64,000 nucleotides of DNA from Desulfosediminicola ganghwensis (GCF_005116675.2 NZ_CP050699.1:806001-870000), one strand, 5' to 3'. Shown: positions 34,579-43,800, counted from the first letter of the stretch. Notes: a model not told the origin generated them from the sequence alone. Numbers and translations: made by a program.

Positions 34579-35262
34579 TTAATCTATCAAGCTATAGACA
34601 TCATTGGTCAGTACCTCATAGGCACTCAAGCATCTCATCGGTACATCCCCCCGTATACCCTTCATCACATGGTATAATGGCTGGGAGGAAATGACAGTTA
34701 AAGGGGTGAGAGTAAGATCAGACAACATGGTGAGCATAGCCAAGCCCACCCCGAAAAGGACCGCGCTCATGGGTTCAGGGAGCTCGCGGGTTTCAACAGA
34801 GTAGACTCTTATGTTGACATCTGTTGGTGGTTGAGAGTCTGAAATCTGAACACGGAGAACATCATTCCATTCAGTGCCATTATATTCTGGTTGAATCACG
34901 TAATTAGATATTGAGGCACCGTTAACTGAAGGCCCCAGCGGACTAATCTCTGCTACAAAACCTCGATCAGCAGATGACGGCCCTAAAGTGTAACCAGCCC
35001 AGTCTCCTGGCTGCAAGGTTACGTTGAAATCTGTTACAACTGGTAAGCTGGAAACATCATAAACTCTTATGTTCACGTCTGTTGGTGCAATTTGTTTGCT
35101 TATCTCGACGTGAGGGTGCTGGACTTTAATGAAGTGACCAGACGGTGAACGTGCGTCATGACACACTTTTGTTACCGAACAGTATATGTCAAATACAACA
35201 GAATTGACAATGTTTGGCCTTAACAGGCTGTTAGTATTTGGAATGTTTGGCGAAGAGAACAC
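34579..35262 (-). CDS. Hypothetical beta-rich protein with degenerate PEP-CTERM-like segment, 227 aa
   Basis: The motif PTDVNIRVY occurs twice (about residues 60 and 147), in a beta-rich context (GDWAGYTLGPSSADRGFVAE). Then comes LPEPMSAVLFGVGLAMLTML (about 158-177), which looks like a PEP-CTERM sorting signal: Pro-Glu-Pro plus a hydrophobic stretch. The expected Arg cluster is missing and 50 unrelated residues follow. No signal peptide is seen at the apparent start. This suggests a decayed exported protein or a wrong 5' end. No exosortase is in the window. Function unknown. Confidence 0.5.
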   Translation of the reverse strand: MFSSPNIPNTNSLLRPNIVNSVVFDIYCSVTKVCHDARSPSGHFIKVQHPHVEISKQIAPTDVNIRVYDVSSLPVVTDFNVTLQPGDWAGYTLGPSSADRGFVAEISPLGPSVNGASISNYVIQPEYNGTEWNDVLRVQISDSQPPTDVNIRVYSVETRELPEPMSAVLFGVGLAMLTMLSDLTLTPLTVISSQPLYHVMKGIRGDVPMRCLSAYEVLTNDVYSLID

Positions 35263-35294
35263 TGTACGAAGGTTTCTCTCTAATCCCCTATTTC

Positions 35295-35888
35295 TCAGTC
35301 GATTTTTATTGTTCCGACAACTTCAAATTCAGCTGGAGCAGGTAATTTCCGACGGACTATGATGATCTCCCCGGAAGCTGGGTAAACTCCTGTGAGTGCC
35401 GTGATGTTGACTTGATGAGTGACGAGCACAGTGACCCCTTGCAAATCCTGATTGCCCAGCCATTGTTTCAGCTGCGCCGTCTGCGCGTACCCTTTTTGAT
35501 ATTCACGGAAAAAGGAATTAATAGCGGGGAGTTCTACAACCTTTCCAAGTTCAAGCAACCTGGCTGTTTCCATGCACCTGCACCACTGGCTCGAAAACAC
35601 ACTGGCCTGCGAAATACCGTTTTGATGGAATTGTTCAGAGATTCTTTTCGCCTGTCTCCGTCCTTCGTCAGAAAGGTTGCGCTGGGTTTGACATTCACCA
35701 AGAGCAAATTCAGGGGGATCTCCCGTGCCTGGTGCAATGGCATGCCGTATAAAGGCAAAATGGTCGGGCTGCTTCAAGCTGTTCCACAACTGTCGAGTGG
35801 CCTCAGACGAAAGGCAAACCTCGGGCAATAAAATTGCCAGGATCAATAGGCAGAATGAGACTGCTCCCCTTGTTTTCTTGTTTCTCAT
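35295..35888 (-). CDS. Secreted histidine phosphatase, 197 aa
   Basis: A signal peptide (about 1-27, LLILAILLPEVCLSS) leads to a phosphoglycerate mutase-like (histidine phosphatase) domain. The nucleophile His is in FAFIRHAIAPG (about 48). The later Arg and His appear in SSQWCRCMETARLL and VLVTHQVNITALTG. The family removes phosphate from small molecules or proteins. Here the enzyme is exported. It ends 30 bases before the hypothetical gene at 35262 and probably shares its transcript. Confidence 0.85.
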   Translation of the reverse strand: MRNKKTRGAVSFCLLILAILLPEVCLSSEATRQLWNSLKQPDHFAFIRHAIAPGTGDPPEFALGECQTQRNLSDEGRRQAKRISEQFHQNGISQASVFSSQWCRCMETARLLELGKVVELPAINSFFREYQKGYAQTAQLKQWLGNQDLQGVTVLVTHQVNITALTGVYPASGEIIIVRRKLPAPAEFEVVGTIKID

Positions 35889-36321
35889 GGTACTGTACCT
35901 CCTCTGCTTCCTCTGGCTTTCCCCTCGGTGTGAATTGATCCCGGGAGTTCAATGGAGTCGGCAACTCCAGAACACGAACTTCAGCAGGTCCTGGTCAGGC
36001 ACATCAACTCAGGGCGCTTGCTATATATTATGCCACACAAATCTTTCTTCAAGGCAAGGTCGGACATCGCTTTTAAAAACAGGTTTTACTGGCTCATCAG
36101 TATGAGTTGTTCGCCAAGTCAGTGGCGGTGGCTGCTCCTCCCACATATTGAAAAATGTGGGGCTACAGCTCTCACATTTCAATTTGAGACATTGCTTACG
36201 AATCGTTATAATTGTTAGGCAACCTTTTGCGGTTGCCACTGTCCCCAAGCATGATCTGCTGACAGCTGTTGGGGCAGATTTATAAGGTTCCACAACTCTT
36301 CCACATTATCAGGGGAAAACA
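35889..36321. other. Intergenic region between divergent genes
   Basis: About 430 bases between the phosphatase and the acyl-CoA dehydrogenase gene. Short frames here have no ribosome-binding sites. An inverted repeat around CCACATATTGAAAAATGTGG (36137-36156) may be regulatory. Confidence 0.4.
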
Positions 36322-37659
36322 ATGCTCAATTTCCACCTCACATCGGAACAACTTTCTCTCCAGAAAAAAGCACAGGAGTTTGCTCTAAAAGAAGTATTGC
36401 CAGTGGCATGGTATTACGACAAAAAGGACGAAACTCCTTTGCCCGTCATCAGGAAGGCATTTGAAGAAGGTTTTGCAGGTGCCGATATTCCAAAGGAGTA
36501 TGGTGGTAAAGGATTGAGCCTGATTGATTCAGCCATTATCACTGAGGAAATCGCTGCCGCCTGTCCGGGGTTGGCAACATCGATATTCGATTCATCGCTG
36601 GGAATGGAGCCTCTGCTCCTGTCAAACAATGAGAAGGCAAAAAGGAAATATCTCCCCAAAATAGCCTGCGACTTCAAACTTGCGGCCTTCGCAACGTCCG
36701 AGCCCACCATGGGGTCTGATGTTGCGGGGATAAGCTGCCAGGCACGGCAGGATGGTAATGACTTTATCCTTAACGGGACGAAATACTGGATAACCAATGG
36801 TGGAATTGCAGATTACATCTCTGTTTTTGCCACCGTAGACTCGAAAACGCGTCACAAGGGAATCTGCGCCTTCTTTGTAGAAACTTTATGGGAAGGGGTA
36901 ACGCGGGGAAGGCCTATTCCCAAGATGGGTCAACGTTGTTCAAATACGGTTGGTGTTCATTTTGAAAATGTCAGGGTCCCTGCCGAAAACGTTATCGCCC
37001 TGCCGGGAGAGGGATTTGTACTGGCTATGAAGACCTTTGCCAGGACCCGGCCAATTATCGGTTCCTTCGGGGTGGGTGCTGCCAGGGCGGCACTGGAGTA
37101 TTCTCTCGATTATGTGAAAAAACGCCATGCTTTCGGCATGCCCATTGCCAACTTCCAGGCGATTCAGTTCAAACTCTCAGAGATGTTTCAGAAAGTCGAG
37201 ACCTCAAGGCTTCTCACCTGGAAGGCGGCCTGGGAATCAGATCAGGGGCTGGATGGCACTGTAAGCGCTTCGACAAGTAAGCTCTATGCCTCTGAAACAG
37301 CCCTGGAGGTTGTTAATGAAGCCCTGCAGATTTTCGCAGGCTATGGATATACTGAGATGTTCCCTATTGAGAAGTTGCTGCGGGACGTCAGGTTGTTGCG
37401 GATATACGAGGGGACCAGCGAGATACAGAGAATGATTCTGGCCGATTATCTCATGAAGAAATATGAATCGAGGCAGCCCCGCCTCGAGGATCTAGCTCTT
37501 CACAGAGATCATGATCCTCTCGATCCTGACTCTGCTGTTCACAGTAAAGGGGTCTGGCGATGCAGGATTTGCGGTTACGTACATTATAATGACTCAGCCC
37601 CTGAAAAGTGCCCCTACTGCTTTTTTCCTGAAAAGGCTTTCAAGGAAATCACTACCTGA
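36322..37659 (+). CDS. Acyl-CoA dehydrogenase fused to a rubredoxin-like tail, 445 aa
   Basis: A flavoprotein that oxidises acyl-CoA to enoyl-CoA. The three usual parts are present: N-terminal helices, the beta domain (EPTMGSDVAGI, then TKYWITNGG), and C-terminal helices with YEGTSEIQRM, where the catalytic base Glu lies. Uncommonly, residues 409-445 form a rubredoxin/zinc-ribbon-like module: WRCRICGYVHY and PEKCPYC (two CxxC pairs). Such a domain could hold iron and pass electrons directly from the flavin, as in rubrerythrins, bypassing an electron-transfer flavoprotein. That is inference. No etf genes are adjacent. Confidence 0.88.
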   Translation: MLNFHLTSEQLSLQKKAQEFALKEVLPVAWYYDKKDETPLPVIRKAFEEGFAGADIPKEYGGKGLSLIDSAIITEEIAAACPGLATSIFDSSLGMEPLLLSNNEKAKRKYLPKIACDFKLAAFATSEPTMGSDVAGISCQARQDGNDFILNGTKYWITNGGIADYISVFATVDSKTRHKGICAFFVETLWEGVTRGRPIPKMGQRCSNTVGVHFENVRVPAENVIALPGEGFVLAMKTFARTRPIIGSFGVGAARAALEYSLDYVKKRHAFGMPIANFQAIQFKLSEMFQKVETSRLLTWKAAWESDQGLDGTVSASTSKLYASETALEVVNEALQIFAGYGYTEMFPIEKLLRDVRLLRIYEGTSEIQRMILADYLMKKYESRQPRLEDLALHRDHDPLDPDSAVHSKGVWRCRICGYVHYNDSAPEKCPYCFFPEKAFKEITT

Positions 37660-37817
37660 CAGGAAAGGTGCGATCCTACGTACCGCATTGATAAAAGATC
37701 AGGGAAATTATTGAAGTCAGTATGTTCGACCACAGGGGTTGGGAAACACTTGAAGCATGCTTGTAAGCTAAATCGTGGTCCATTCATTTGAGTGCTGAGA
37801 CTCTTCCCAGGTTCCCC

Positions 37818-37938
37818 CAGGCAATAGCTCTTTCCTCTAGAAGGTTCTCCAGCCAGTCCGGATCCATTTCAGGTACCGATGCGGGCAGAAGCTGGGGCAA
37901 CCGTAGTAGGATTGATAGTAGTTCGACTCTGATATCTA
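37818..37938 (-). pseudogene. 3'-end remnant of ABC ATPase gene (copy 1)
   Basis: About 120 bases match the last 35-40 codons of the intact ATPase gene at 44867. On the minus strand they encode PASVPEMDPDWLENLLEERA and then IA, but the stop codon is lost (TGA to TGG) and a one-base deletion breaks the HDYTR part. The bases beyond (TTGATAGTAGTTCGACTCTGAT) are shared with the second remnant at 43637 and not with the intact gene. Confidence 0.8.
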
Positions 37939-38010
37939 CCATGAATTTTAAAAACCTCATTCAGGATGTGCTGAGGATACCGCTTTCTTTGTTTTTGCCA
38001 GGTCAGAAAT

Positions 38011-38024
38011 CGTGGTCTGTTCCG
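38011..38024 (+). repeat. Solo RAYT-type end
   Basis: CGTGGTCTGTTCCG matches the RAYT right end except for one inserted or changed base. It lies 75 bases past the first ABC remnant, in a gene-free stretch from 37660 to 38556. The rest of that stretch (38025-38556) shows no supported gene. Confidence 0.4.
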
Positions 38025-38556
38025 GGATTCCATGTCACAAGTTGTGAATAAACTGAAAGTTGCCTTTTAAGTACTGTGCGGCAGCATTCTCCGGAGGGAA
38101 ATAGCGGGCCAGTGATGGCTTTATTACACTCAGGCAATTCAACTTTCTGGAGTTATTACGAGTATTATCATTACCACCCTGCTTTTTCTTTCCCTCTCTT
38201 CAACGGGCCCCGATTGCAAAGAGCCTGATCGCTTGGATGAAAATACGGCGGTCAGTTTCTCTTTTCCTCAGCCTTTCGAAGGGTGAGGAGGGTGGCGAAG
38301 AGTTTAAGGGGCTTGAGCTGTTAGATGATAACTGTTTGTGGTAATATGAATTTTTCGTCGTTGAATGAACGCTCAGGATAGTGCTGGTGGCGCTTCAAAG
38401 CGTACTCCTCTCTCTTCATCCAGCAGAGTTTCAGGCGGATTGAGATGAATTATGGAAGTGGTGCGGTGCAGCCTGACCCACCTTGTCCGCGTTCCTGTTA
38501 CAGGACATGCTTTTATCAAACGAACCAACTACAACTTCATTGAGGATCATGCCAAT

Positions 38557-39609
38557 ATGTTCCGTTCCTGTATCATTCTTATAGTTTTCATGCTGTTCAC
38601 CGATATATACCCATTGCCGTCCGTCCATGCCGATGAACAGCAACCGCACGCAGTGGTTTTTATGTATCACCGTTTTGGCGAAGCACAATACCCAAGCACC
38701 AATGTCACCATTGAACAGTTTGAGCAGCAGCTCAATTATCTGAAGGAAAACAATTTTACCGTACTGCCACTGGAAGAGATTGTTGAGGCGATTCAGCAGC
38801 GGCAGCCACTGCCGGAGAACAGTGTCGCTATCACCATTGATGATGCGTATCGCTCCGTTTATGAAGTTGCCTATCCCCGTCTTCAGGCGATGAACTTTCC
38901 ATTCACCGTTTTTGTAGCAACCGGCAGTGTCGACGAAAAAAATCCGGCCATCATGAGCTGGCAGCAAATTCGCGAAATGCATAACAATGGGGTAACTTTC
39001 GCCAATCATACGGAAAAACATGAATATCTTGTCCGGAGACAGCAGGATGAGTCGGTAATGGAATGGACCCAACGAATTACCGCAAGCATAGAGACGGCTC
39101 AGCGTCGCCTCCAGGAGGAGCTCGGCCACGCACCTATGCTCTTTGCATACCCGTATGGTGAGTATTCTCATGAAGTAATGGATATAGTGGAAAAGCTCGG
39201 TTACACAGCCTTTGGTCAGCATTCCGGAGGAATGGGTATATTCAGTAACCAGTTGGCTCTCCCGCGTTTTCCCATAGCAGAGGCTTTTGCAGATCTTGGC
39301 TCATTTCGAACAAAAGCCAGATCACTTCCCCTTCCTGTCATTCAGCAGGAGCCTGTGAACCCATTGACCAGTGAAAGCAGGCCCGAACTCACCATAACTC
39401 TCACCCCTGCGGATGCGAACCTTGAGCAGCTTGCCTGTTATTTCGGTGCAGACCGGATGCAAATAGAGTGGCTCATACCGAACGAGAAATTCAGCATCCA
39501 GGCAACAAAAGACCTGCCCTCCGGTCGGTCACGGTATAATTGTACCGCACCGAATATGGCCGGTAATCGATATTATTGGTTGAGCCACCAATGGATTTCA
39601 ATTCATTAA
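38557..39609 (+). CDS. Secreted polysaccharide deacetylase, 350 aa
   Basis: Start chosen at ATG 38557, which gives a clean signal peptide (MFRSCIILIVFMLFTDIYPL) and has GAGGATC just upstream. The earlier ATG at 38452 adds 35 odd residues. The NodB homology domain (about 30-230) shows the metal and base motifs AITIDDAYRSVYE and ANHTEKHEYL, then FAYPYGEYSHEV. It removes acetyl groups from N-acetylated sugars in an exported polysaccharide or peptidoglycan. A separate C-terminal region (about 260-350) is a small beta domain. The antisense frame 38431-39222 is a shadow. Confidence 0.88.
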   Translation: MFRSCIILIVFMLFTDIYPLPSVHADEQQPHAVVFMYHRFGEAQYPSTNVTIEQFEQQLNYLKENNFTVLPLEEIVEAIQQRQPLPENSVAITIDDAYRSVYEVAYPRLQAMNFPFTVFVATGSVDEKNPAIMSWQQIREMHNNGVTFANHTEKHEYLVRRQQDESVMEWTQRITASIETAQRRLQEELGHAPMLFAYPYGEYSHEVMDIVEKLGYTAFGQHSGGMGIFSNQLALPRFPIAEAFADLGSFRTKARSLPLPVIQQEPVNPLTSESRPELTITLTPADANLEQLACYFGADRMQIEWLIPNEKFSIQATKDLPSGRSRYNCTAPNMAGNRYYWLSHQWISIH

Positions 39610-39717
39610 CCAGCGGCCTTTGTCAGTTGGAGGCTTTAGGGATTTTCGACAACATTTTACCCTGGCGCATCGCTTGATTCACAACCCTGGTACTTGTCGG
39701 CAGTTCACTGCTCATGG

Positions 39718-41259
39718 CTAAAACAGATAATGAATACCGAGGTGGAGATAATCACGATCATCACCGCCAGCATCCACTATCATATCACCAGCAAAGAATC
39801 GGGCGATGTAACCGGTCAGCAGGAGGTTGGGATTAATAAGGTAACGGGCGGACAACTGCACCTGATGGCCGAGCCAGGAGGATTCACTTGAGCCTGCCGA
39901 GGCTGTGATGCCGTTTGGTTTGGAGTAAAATGCATCGCTTGTGTCAGCTCGCCACTGGAATCCACATCCAAGAGTGATAATCGCCCCATCCCCGAAATTA
40001 TAGCCAATATTAGGTTGTACATAGATCAAGTTGAATGGTTGAATATCACGGGCGTAGCCAAAGAAGGGTGTTGCAAAAACATGATTGTAGAAGGTGTTCA
40101 ATTCGCTGTCATCCGGGTCATCATCTCCTGAAAAATACGCAGTCTTCAGACCGATGATCGGCGTGTCAGGCTGTGGGTAGAGACCATATCGAATTTCGCC
40201 AAACCCAGCGAAGGAGTGTATGGAGCTGCCACCAGGGCGATCCTCATATTCGCCAAACTGATACGCCAGATAATAGTCTAGGCCTAGTTGGTCTGTGGTC
40301 GATAATGGACGTTGAAGCTGTCGCTCAAGATTGATAGGCTGATTGAGCCTCAACAACAGGGTATGGCGTTGCTCGTCGTGTCGACCCGCTCCACCCTGCT
40401 GAAACTGCCTGTCCTTCAGGTCCCAGCCAAAGTAGGAACAATTCAGGCTGAGCAGGGATTTTGCAAAGCGGAACCCACCCGTTGCTCCCCAGAAATACTC
40501 ACCGGTACCTGACATAGAGAAACTCTCGTCAGAAAAGTCTACATATTCGGCTACAAATAGATCGAGTTTGACGAATTCCTTATCTATCCAGCCGACTCGC
40601 AGCCCATCGTAATGCTGTCGTATATTGTTACCCTCTCCAACATTGATAAAGAGATTTGCAGCTTCAATAAGCTGTCGCCCTAATCTGACAACGACTCGTT
40701 CCTTTTCATCGATAAGAAAACGTCGGCCTATGAAGAGTTCCCACGCATTGATATCTGCTTCATCAGCCGTTTTTTCCCCTCCTTCCCGGTTATCAACTAC
40801 TCCGTATCCAAACTGGCCAAACAGACGCCACTTCCTGGTGAGGTGCAAATCTCCGTGGATGGCTGCCCGGAGTTGTAGAGCGTCCTGGTAGCCAATGTCG
40901 GAAAGGCTCATATCCTTTTCGTCGTAGATTTCGTAGGCTAAACGCAGTTCCCCGCCAAGGTTGAGATAACTCTCATTGTTGTGGCCAATCGGGATGTTTT
41001 TGAGCGGGCTCCAGAAATAACTGGTTGGTGAGATCTCCGGGTAGGTGAGTGGAGTTGAATTTCCAAATGTAGACCAATCCTCACTCCACCTGGCGCGTGG
41101 GATTGGTGGTGGTATAGCTTGTTGCCGATTGTGGTAGCTTTCCGTTTGTATATCAGGAGCTTCTTCGGCTTGGGACGGAACAGCAATAACAATGTGTGAA
41201 CTACAACCAAGGACCAGAATCAGGACGAGTTTTCGAACACTGGTGCCAGCGTAGTGCAT
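39718..41259 (-). CDS. Outer-membrane porin, alginate-export-like, 513 aa
   Basis: A signal peptide (about 1-31) and a long run of alternating strands (LRLAYEIYDEKDMS, RLGRQLIEAANLF, YYLAYQFGEYED) ending in HLGIHYLF mark a beta-barrel. A C-terminal Phe is the standard signal for outer-membrane assembly. The GRQ-type strands resemble the alginate-export (AlgE) porin family. It is the last gene of an operon, separated from the tetraheme cytochrome gene by one base. It may admit the substrate of the upstream reductase, an inference from position. Confidence 0.82.
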   Translation of the reverse strand: MHYAGTSVRKLVLILVLGCSSHIVIAVPSQAEEAPDIQTESYHNRQQAIPPPIPRARWSEDWSTFGNSTPLTYPEISPTSYFWSPLKNIPIGHNNESYLNLGGELRLAYEIYDEKDMSLSDIGYQDALQLRAAIHGDLHLTRKWRLFGQFGYGVVDNREGGEKTADEADINAWELFIGRRFLIDEKERVVVRLGRQLIEAANLFINVGEGNNIRQHYDGLRVGWIDKEFVKLDLFVAEYVDFSDESFSMSGTGEYFWGATGGFRFAKSLLSLNCSYFGWDLKDRQFQQGGAGRHDEQRHTLLLRLNQPINLERQLQRPLSTTDQLGLDYYLAYQFGEYEDRPGGSSIHSFAGFGEIRYGLYPQPDTPIIGLKTAYFSGDDDPDDSELNTFYNHVFATPFFGYARDIQPFNLIYVQPNIGYNFGDGAIITLGCGFQWRADTSDAFYSKPNGITASAGSSESSWLGHQVQLSARYLINPNLLLTGYIARFFAGDMIVDAGGDDRDYLHLGIHYLF

Positions 41260-41260
41260 A

Positions 41261-41749
41261 TTATTCTACAACCCACTCTTGAGCCTGTTTCGCATGACAG
41301 ATGCGGCAGGCTTCAGGAGCTGTCACCACGTGCTGTTCGGCATTGTATTTTTTATGACAACCAATGCATCTCGTGTGGAGCACATTTGCGCGGTGTTCAA
41401 GTAAGTCATCAGCGGTAGAACTATTCATGGCGATTGTGCCACGAATCAATCCCTCACCATCGTGGCAATCAGCGCAGCTATATGATTCATCCGGATCATA
41501 GTTGTCAACAGGTTCGTGGTCGCTGTCATGGTGACAATCGCCACAGCCATCTGCATACTCTTCGATGTGCTTGGCGTGTTGAAACGATACGGACCCGGTG
41601 TAGGTTGAGGGGTGGATATCGTCTGTTCTGCCACCATCAACGGAGCCGTCGAATTCAATGGCCTCCGGGTAATCATCCTGGGCGATTACTGCCCCACACA
41701 GTGTAAAGAAGATAAGAGAAAAGCATATCAATATGGCCTGGGCACGCAT
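41261..41749 (-). CDS. Periplasmic tetraheme cytochrome c (class III-like), 162 aa
   Basis: A signal peptide covers about residues 1-23. Four CXXCH motifs follow: CGDCH, CADCH, CIGCH and CRICH, each with extra His residues (FQHAKH, LEHRANVLH, AEQHVV) able to give bis-His haem ligation, as in cytochrome c3/c7 types. It should carry electrons in the periplasm. It lies between the reductive-dehalogenase-like gene and the porin gene, with 12 and 1 bases between them, so it is the likely electron donor to that reductase. Confidence 0.9.
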   Translation of the reverse strand: MRAQAILICFSLIFFTLCGAVIAQDDYPEAIEFDGSVDGGRTDDIHPSTYTGSVSFQHAKHIEEYADGCGDCHHDSDHEPVDNYDPDESYSCADCHDGEGLIRGTIAMNSSTADDLLEHRANVLHTRCIGCHKKYNAEQHVVTAPEACRICHAKQAQEWVVE

Positions 41750-41761
41750 CCTTTTCCCCTC

Positions 41762-43138
41762 CTAATAGTCTATATGGCGTCTGCCATAGGCGTGTGTTTT
41801 CAGGTTCCAGAATGTCACCGGGTCCGGCTTTTTCCCTTCGAAACCATCTCCTAATGTGGCGAGGGTGTATGGGCAAACATTCATGCAGTTTGAACAGGGA
41901 GCACCCGACTCGGACCACCAGCGAGAGCACTTTTTGCCATCAGCATACCATTTGAGAGCTCCGGGATTGCCACAGGGCATTGCAGCTTGCGGTGGTTTGA
42001 AGGAGCGCTTTTTATCAGGGCAGATTGCACCTGAGGGACATTCGACCGCACAAATACCACAATCTTCACAATATTCTGTGACCCCAAAGCTTATAGGTTT
42101 ATCAGGCTGAAGTGGCAGGTTGGTCAGAACTTTATCAATCCGAACATGGGGTCCCCACTCCGGGGTGATCAGATAGCCCAGGCGACCCAATTCGCCCAAA
42201 CCTGCATCAATGGCGAGCGGGACGCTCATTGCAGTGCTGTTCATGCAGGGAATAGCGACGTAGCCGAGAGAGCGAATTGCCTGGGCGAGAGCCACTGCTG
42301 TCAAACCTCCCTGAGCATATCCCTGGTTAGTACTTGCAACGGATGGAATGGAGGAGGGGGCCAACTGGGTTAGTGCCCGGGGTTGGACGTTAATGATGAC
42401 GATCGCATATTGAACGCTCTCCGGTAGTATAAATTCACTCTTCGTCTCGCTCGGCTGTGGAGTATCTTTGAATACGATATGTTTAATTTCTGGTGGGCCT
42501 GGATCAAGCCCGTTCAGACAGACAGTATCAAATACCCAGCGACGGTCGATTTTGGTTATGCCAACCTTGTCTGCGCCGGCATAGGAAGCGATGATTTTAA
42601 TCTTCTTGGTGAGGTCGTCAATCTCGCTGACCGGCAATGGGGTTGTGGTCAGCTTTTCAGGTAATTTTTTCGGTAGCCATCCTAAATACCCCTTGTTTTC
42701 ACGATTTTCCCCGTATGGGCCGATAATCTCGTTCCAGGTTGTCATGGCGACATTCAGGGCATAGTACATTCGTGCTTCGTGCGGGTTTTGGACCGGCCAA
42801 CCATGACCAACTGTTCCCTCTTTGATATTGCCGATCATATTGGCAGCCATAGCCCAGGCGGAGGAGCCTTTCAGCTCCTCTGAAACAATTTTAAAGGCCA
42901 TGTTTTCACTGCCATATCGTTTCAGGTCAGCTGTGCACTGGTATATTTCGGCGGCTGTTTGATCCCGCTGCTTTACCGTAAATTGTGGAAAGGGAACATT
43001 CCGCTGTGAGATAGAGGCAGCCTGCGCATGGTTCACCTTCCACATTTCTCCAAGAGAGGCTGCAGCAGAGACTGTGGCTATGAATTGGAGAAATCGTCGC
43101 CTTGATAAGTTTCTAATGCTACTTTGGAAAATGCTCAT
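41762..43138 (-). CDS. Tat-exported reductive-dehalogenase-like Fe-S protein, 458 aa
   Basis: A twin-arginine signal is in NLSRRRFLQFIA. The C-terminal part has the two ferredoxin-type motifs of RdhA proteins: CEDCGICAVECP (C-x2-C-x2-C-x3-CP), then an isolated Cys (KKCSRWW) with PCSNCMNVCPY. The central region (GGLTAVALAQAIRSLGY and AIDAGLGELGRLGYLITPEWG) matches the corrinoid-binding core shared by reductive dehalogenases and epoxyqueuosine reductases. Start at the ATG after GGGAGACTGCC. The usual membrane anchor gene rdhB is absent; a tetraheme cytochrome and a porin are encoded instead. Substrate cannot be told; halogenated or other organic acceptors are possible. Confidence 0.82.
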   Translation of the reverse strand: MSIFQSSIRNLSRRRFLQFIATVSAAASLGEMWKVNHAQAASISQRNVPFPQFTVKQRDQTAAEIYQCTADLKRYGSENMAFKIVSEELKGSSAWAMAANMIGNIKEGTVGHGWPVQNPHEARMYYALNVAMTTWNEIIGPYGENRENKGYLGWLPKKLPEKLTTTPLPVSEIDDLTKKIKIIASYAGADKVGITKIDRRWVFDTVCLNGLDPGPPEIKHIVFKDTPQPSETKSEFILPESVQYAIVIINVQPRALTQLAPSSIPSVASTNQGYAQGGLTAVALAQAIRSLGYVAIPCMNSTAMSVPLAIDAGLGELGRLGYLITPEWGPHVRIDKVLTNLPLQPDKPISFGVTEYCEDCGICAVECPSGAICPDKKRSFKPPQAAMPCGNPGALKWYADGKKCSRWWSESGAPCSNCMNVCPYTLATLGDGFEGKKPDPVTFWNLKTHAYGRRHIDY

Positions 43139-43636
43139 GGCAGTCTCCCTGTTGAACATGTTTGGAAGCGGAATCGTTATCTGAGATGGTAGGGACTACA
43201 GTACAAGTTTATCCTAAAAAAAATTCTATTACAGGCATTCCTGGATAAACAGGATAGTCGTGTTACGCGGCAGGGTATTGGTGTTGCCTAACAGGCGTCA
43301 GGTAGCAATCAAATTTTTACGACCTGACTTGACGTCAGACTTTTTTTATATCTGCCACCACAGATAAGACGATCAGTTACTGAAGCTTGTTTGTTATGTG
43401 TATCTGCTTCAGATCGCCTTTTGCTGCTTTTTCTTCCTATCAAATTGAAGTGGTAAGCCGGTGCTCGTGAGAGTCAGGTAAAAATCCGAATCCCTTTGGT
43501 ACGAGGTAAGTGCAAGATTAGCGCCGTTATGACAGCAGTGCTGTGTGGTTGAGTGAGTAAGAAGTCAGCAGAATAGTACAATAATCCCTGTGCGGCATTT
43601 GGATCACTAAGTGACTTTAAATCGCGGGCAAGCCCC
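43139..43636. other. Intergenic region upstream of the reductase operon
   Basis: About 500 bases without a supported gene. It probably holds the promoter of the reductase operon. A near-palindromic CTGACTTGACGTCAG sits at about 43324-43338, without an assigned regulator. Confidence 0.4.
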
Positions 43637-43763
43637 CCTCCTCAGGCAATAGCTCTTTTCTCAAGGAGGTTGTCCAGCCAATCCGGGTCAATTACAGGTG
43701 CCGATGGGAGCAGGCGTCGGGTGTAATCGTGGTGAGATTGATGGGAGTTCGACTCTGATCTGC
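43637..43763 (-). pseudogene. 3'-end remnant of ABC ATPase gene (copy 2)
   Basis: On the minus strand it encodes SHHDYTRRLLPSAPVIDPDW then LDNLLEKRAIA and a true stop at 43642. It is close to the end of the intact ATPase (44867). Upstream of HHDYTR the sequence leaves the gene and matches remnant 1 instead (TTGATGGGAGTTCGACTCTGAT). It is better preserved than copy 1. Confidence 0.85.
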
Positions 43764-43800
43764 TCCCTGGTACTTAGTTGCCGCTCTCCAAATACGGCCA

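Noticed and set aside
38431-39222. 263-codon minus-strand frame
   Set aside because: Fully antisense to the polysaccharide deacetylase, whose motifs and signal peptide are clear; no ribosome-binding site and no domain.
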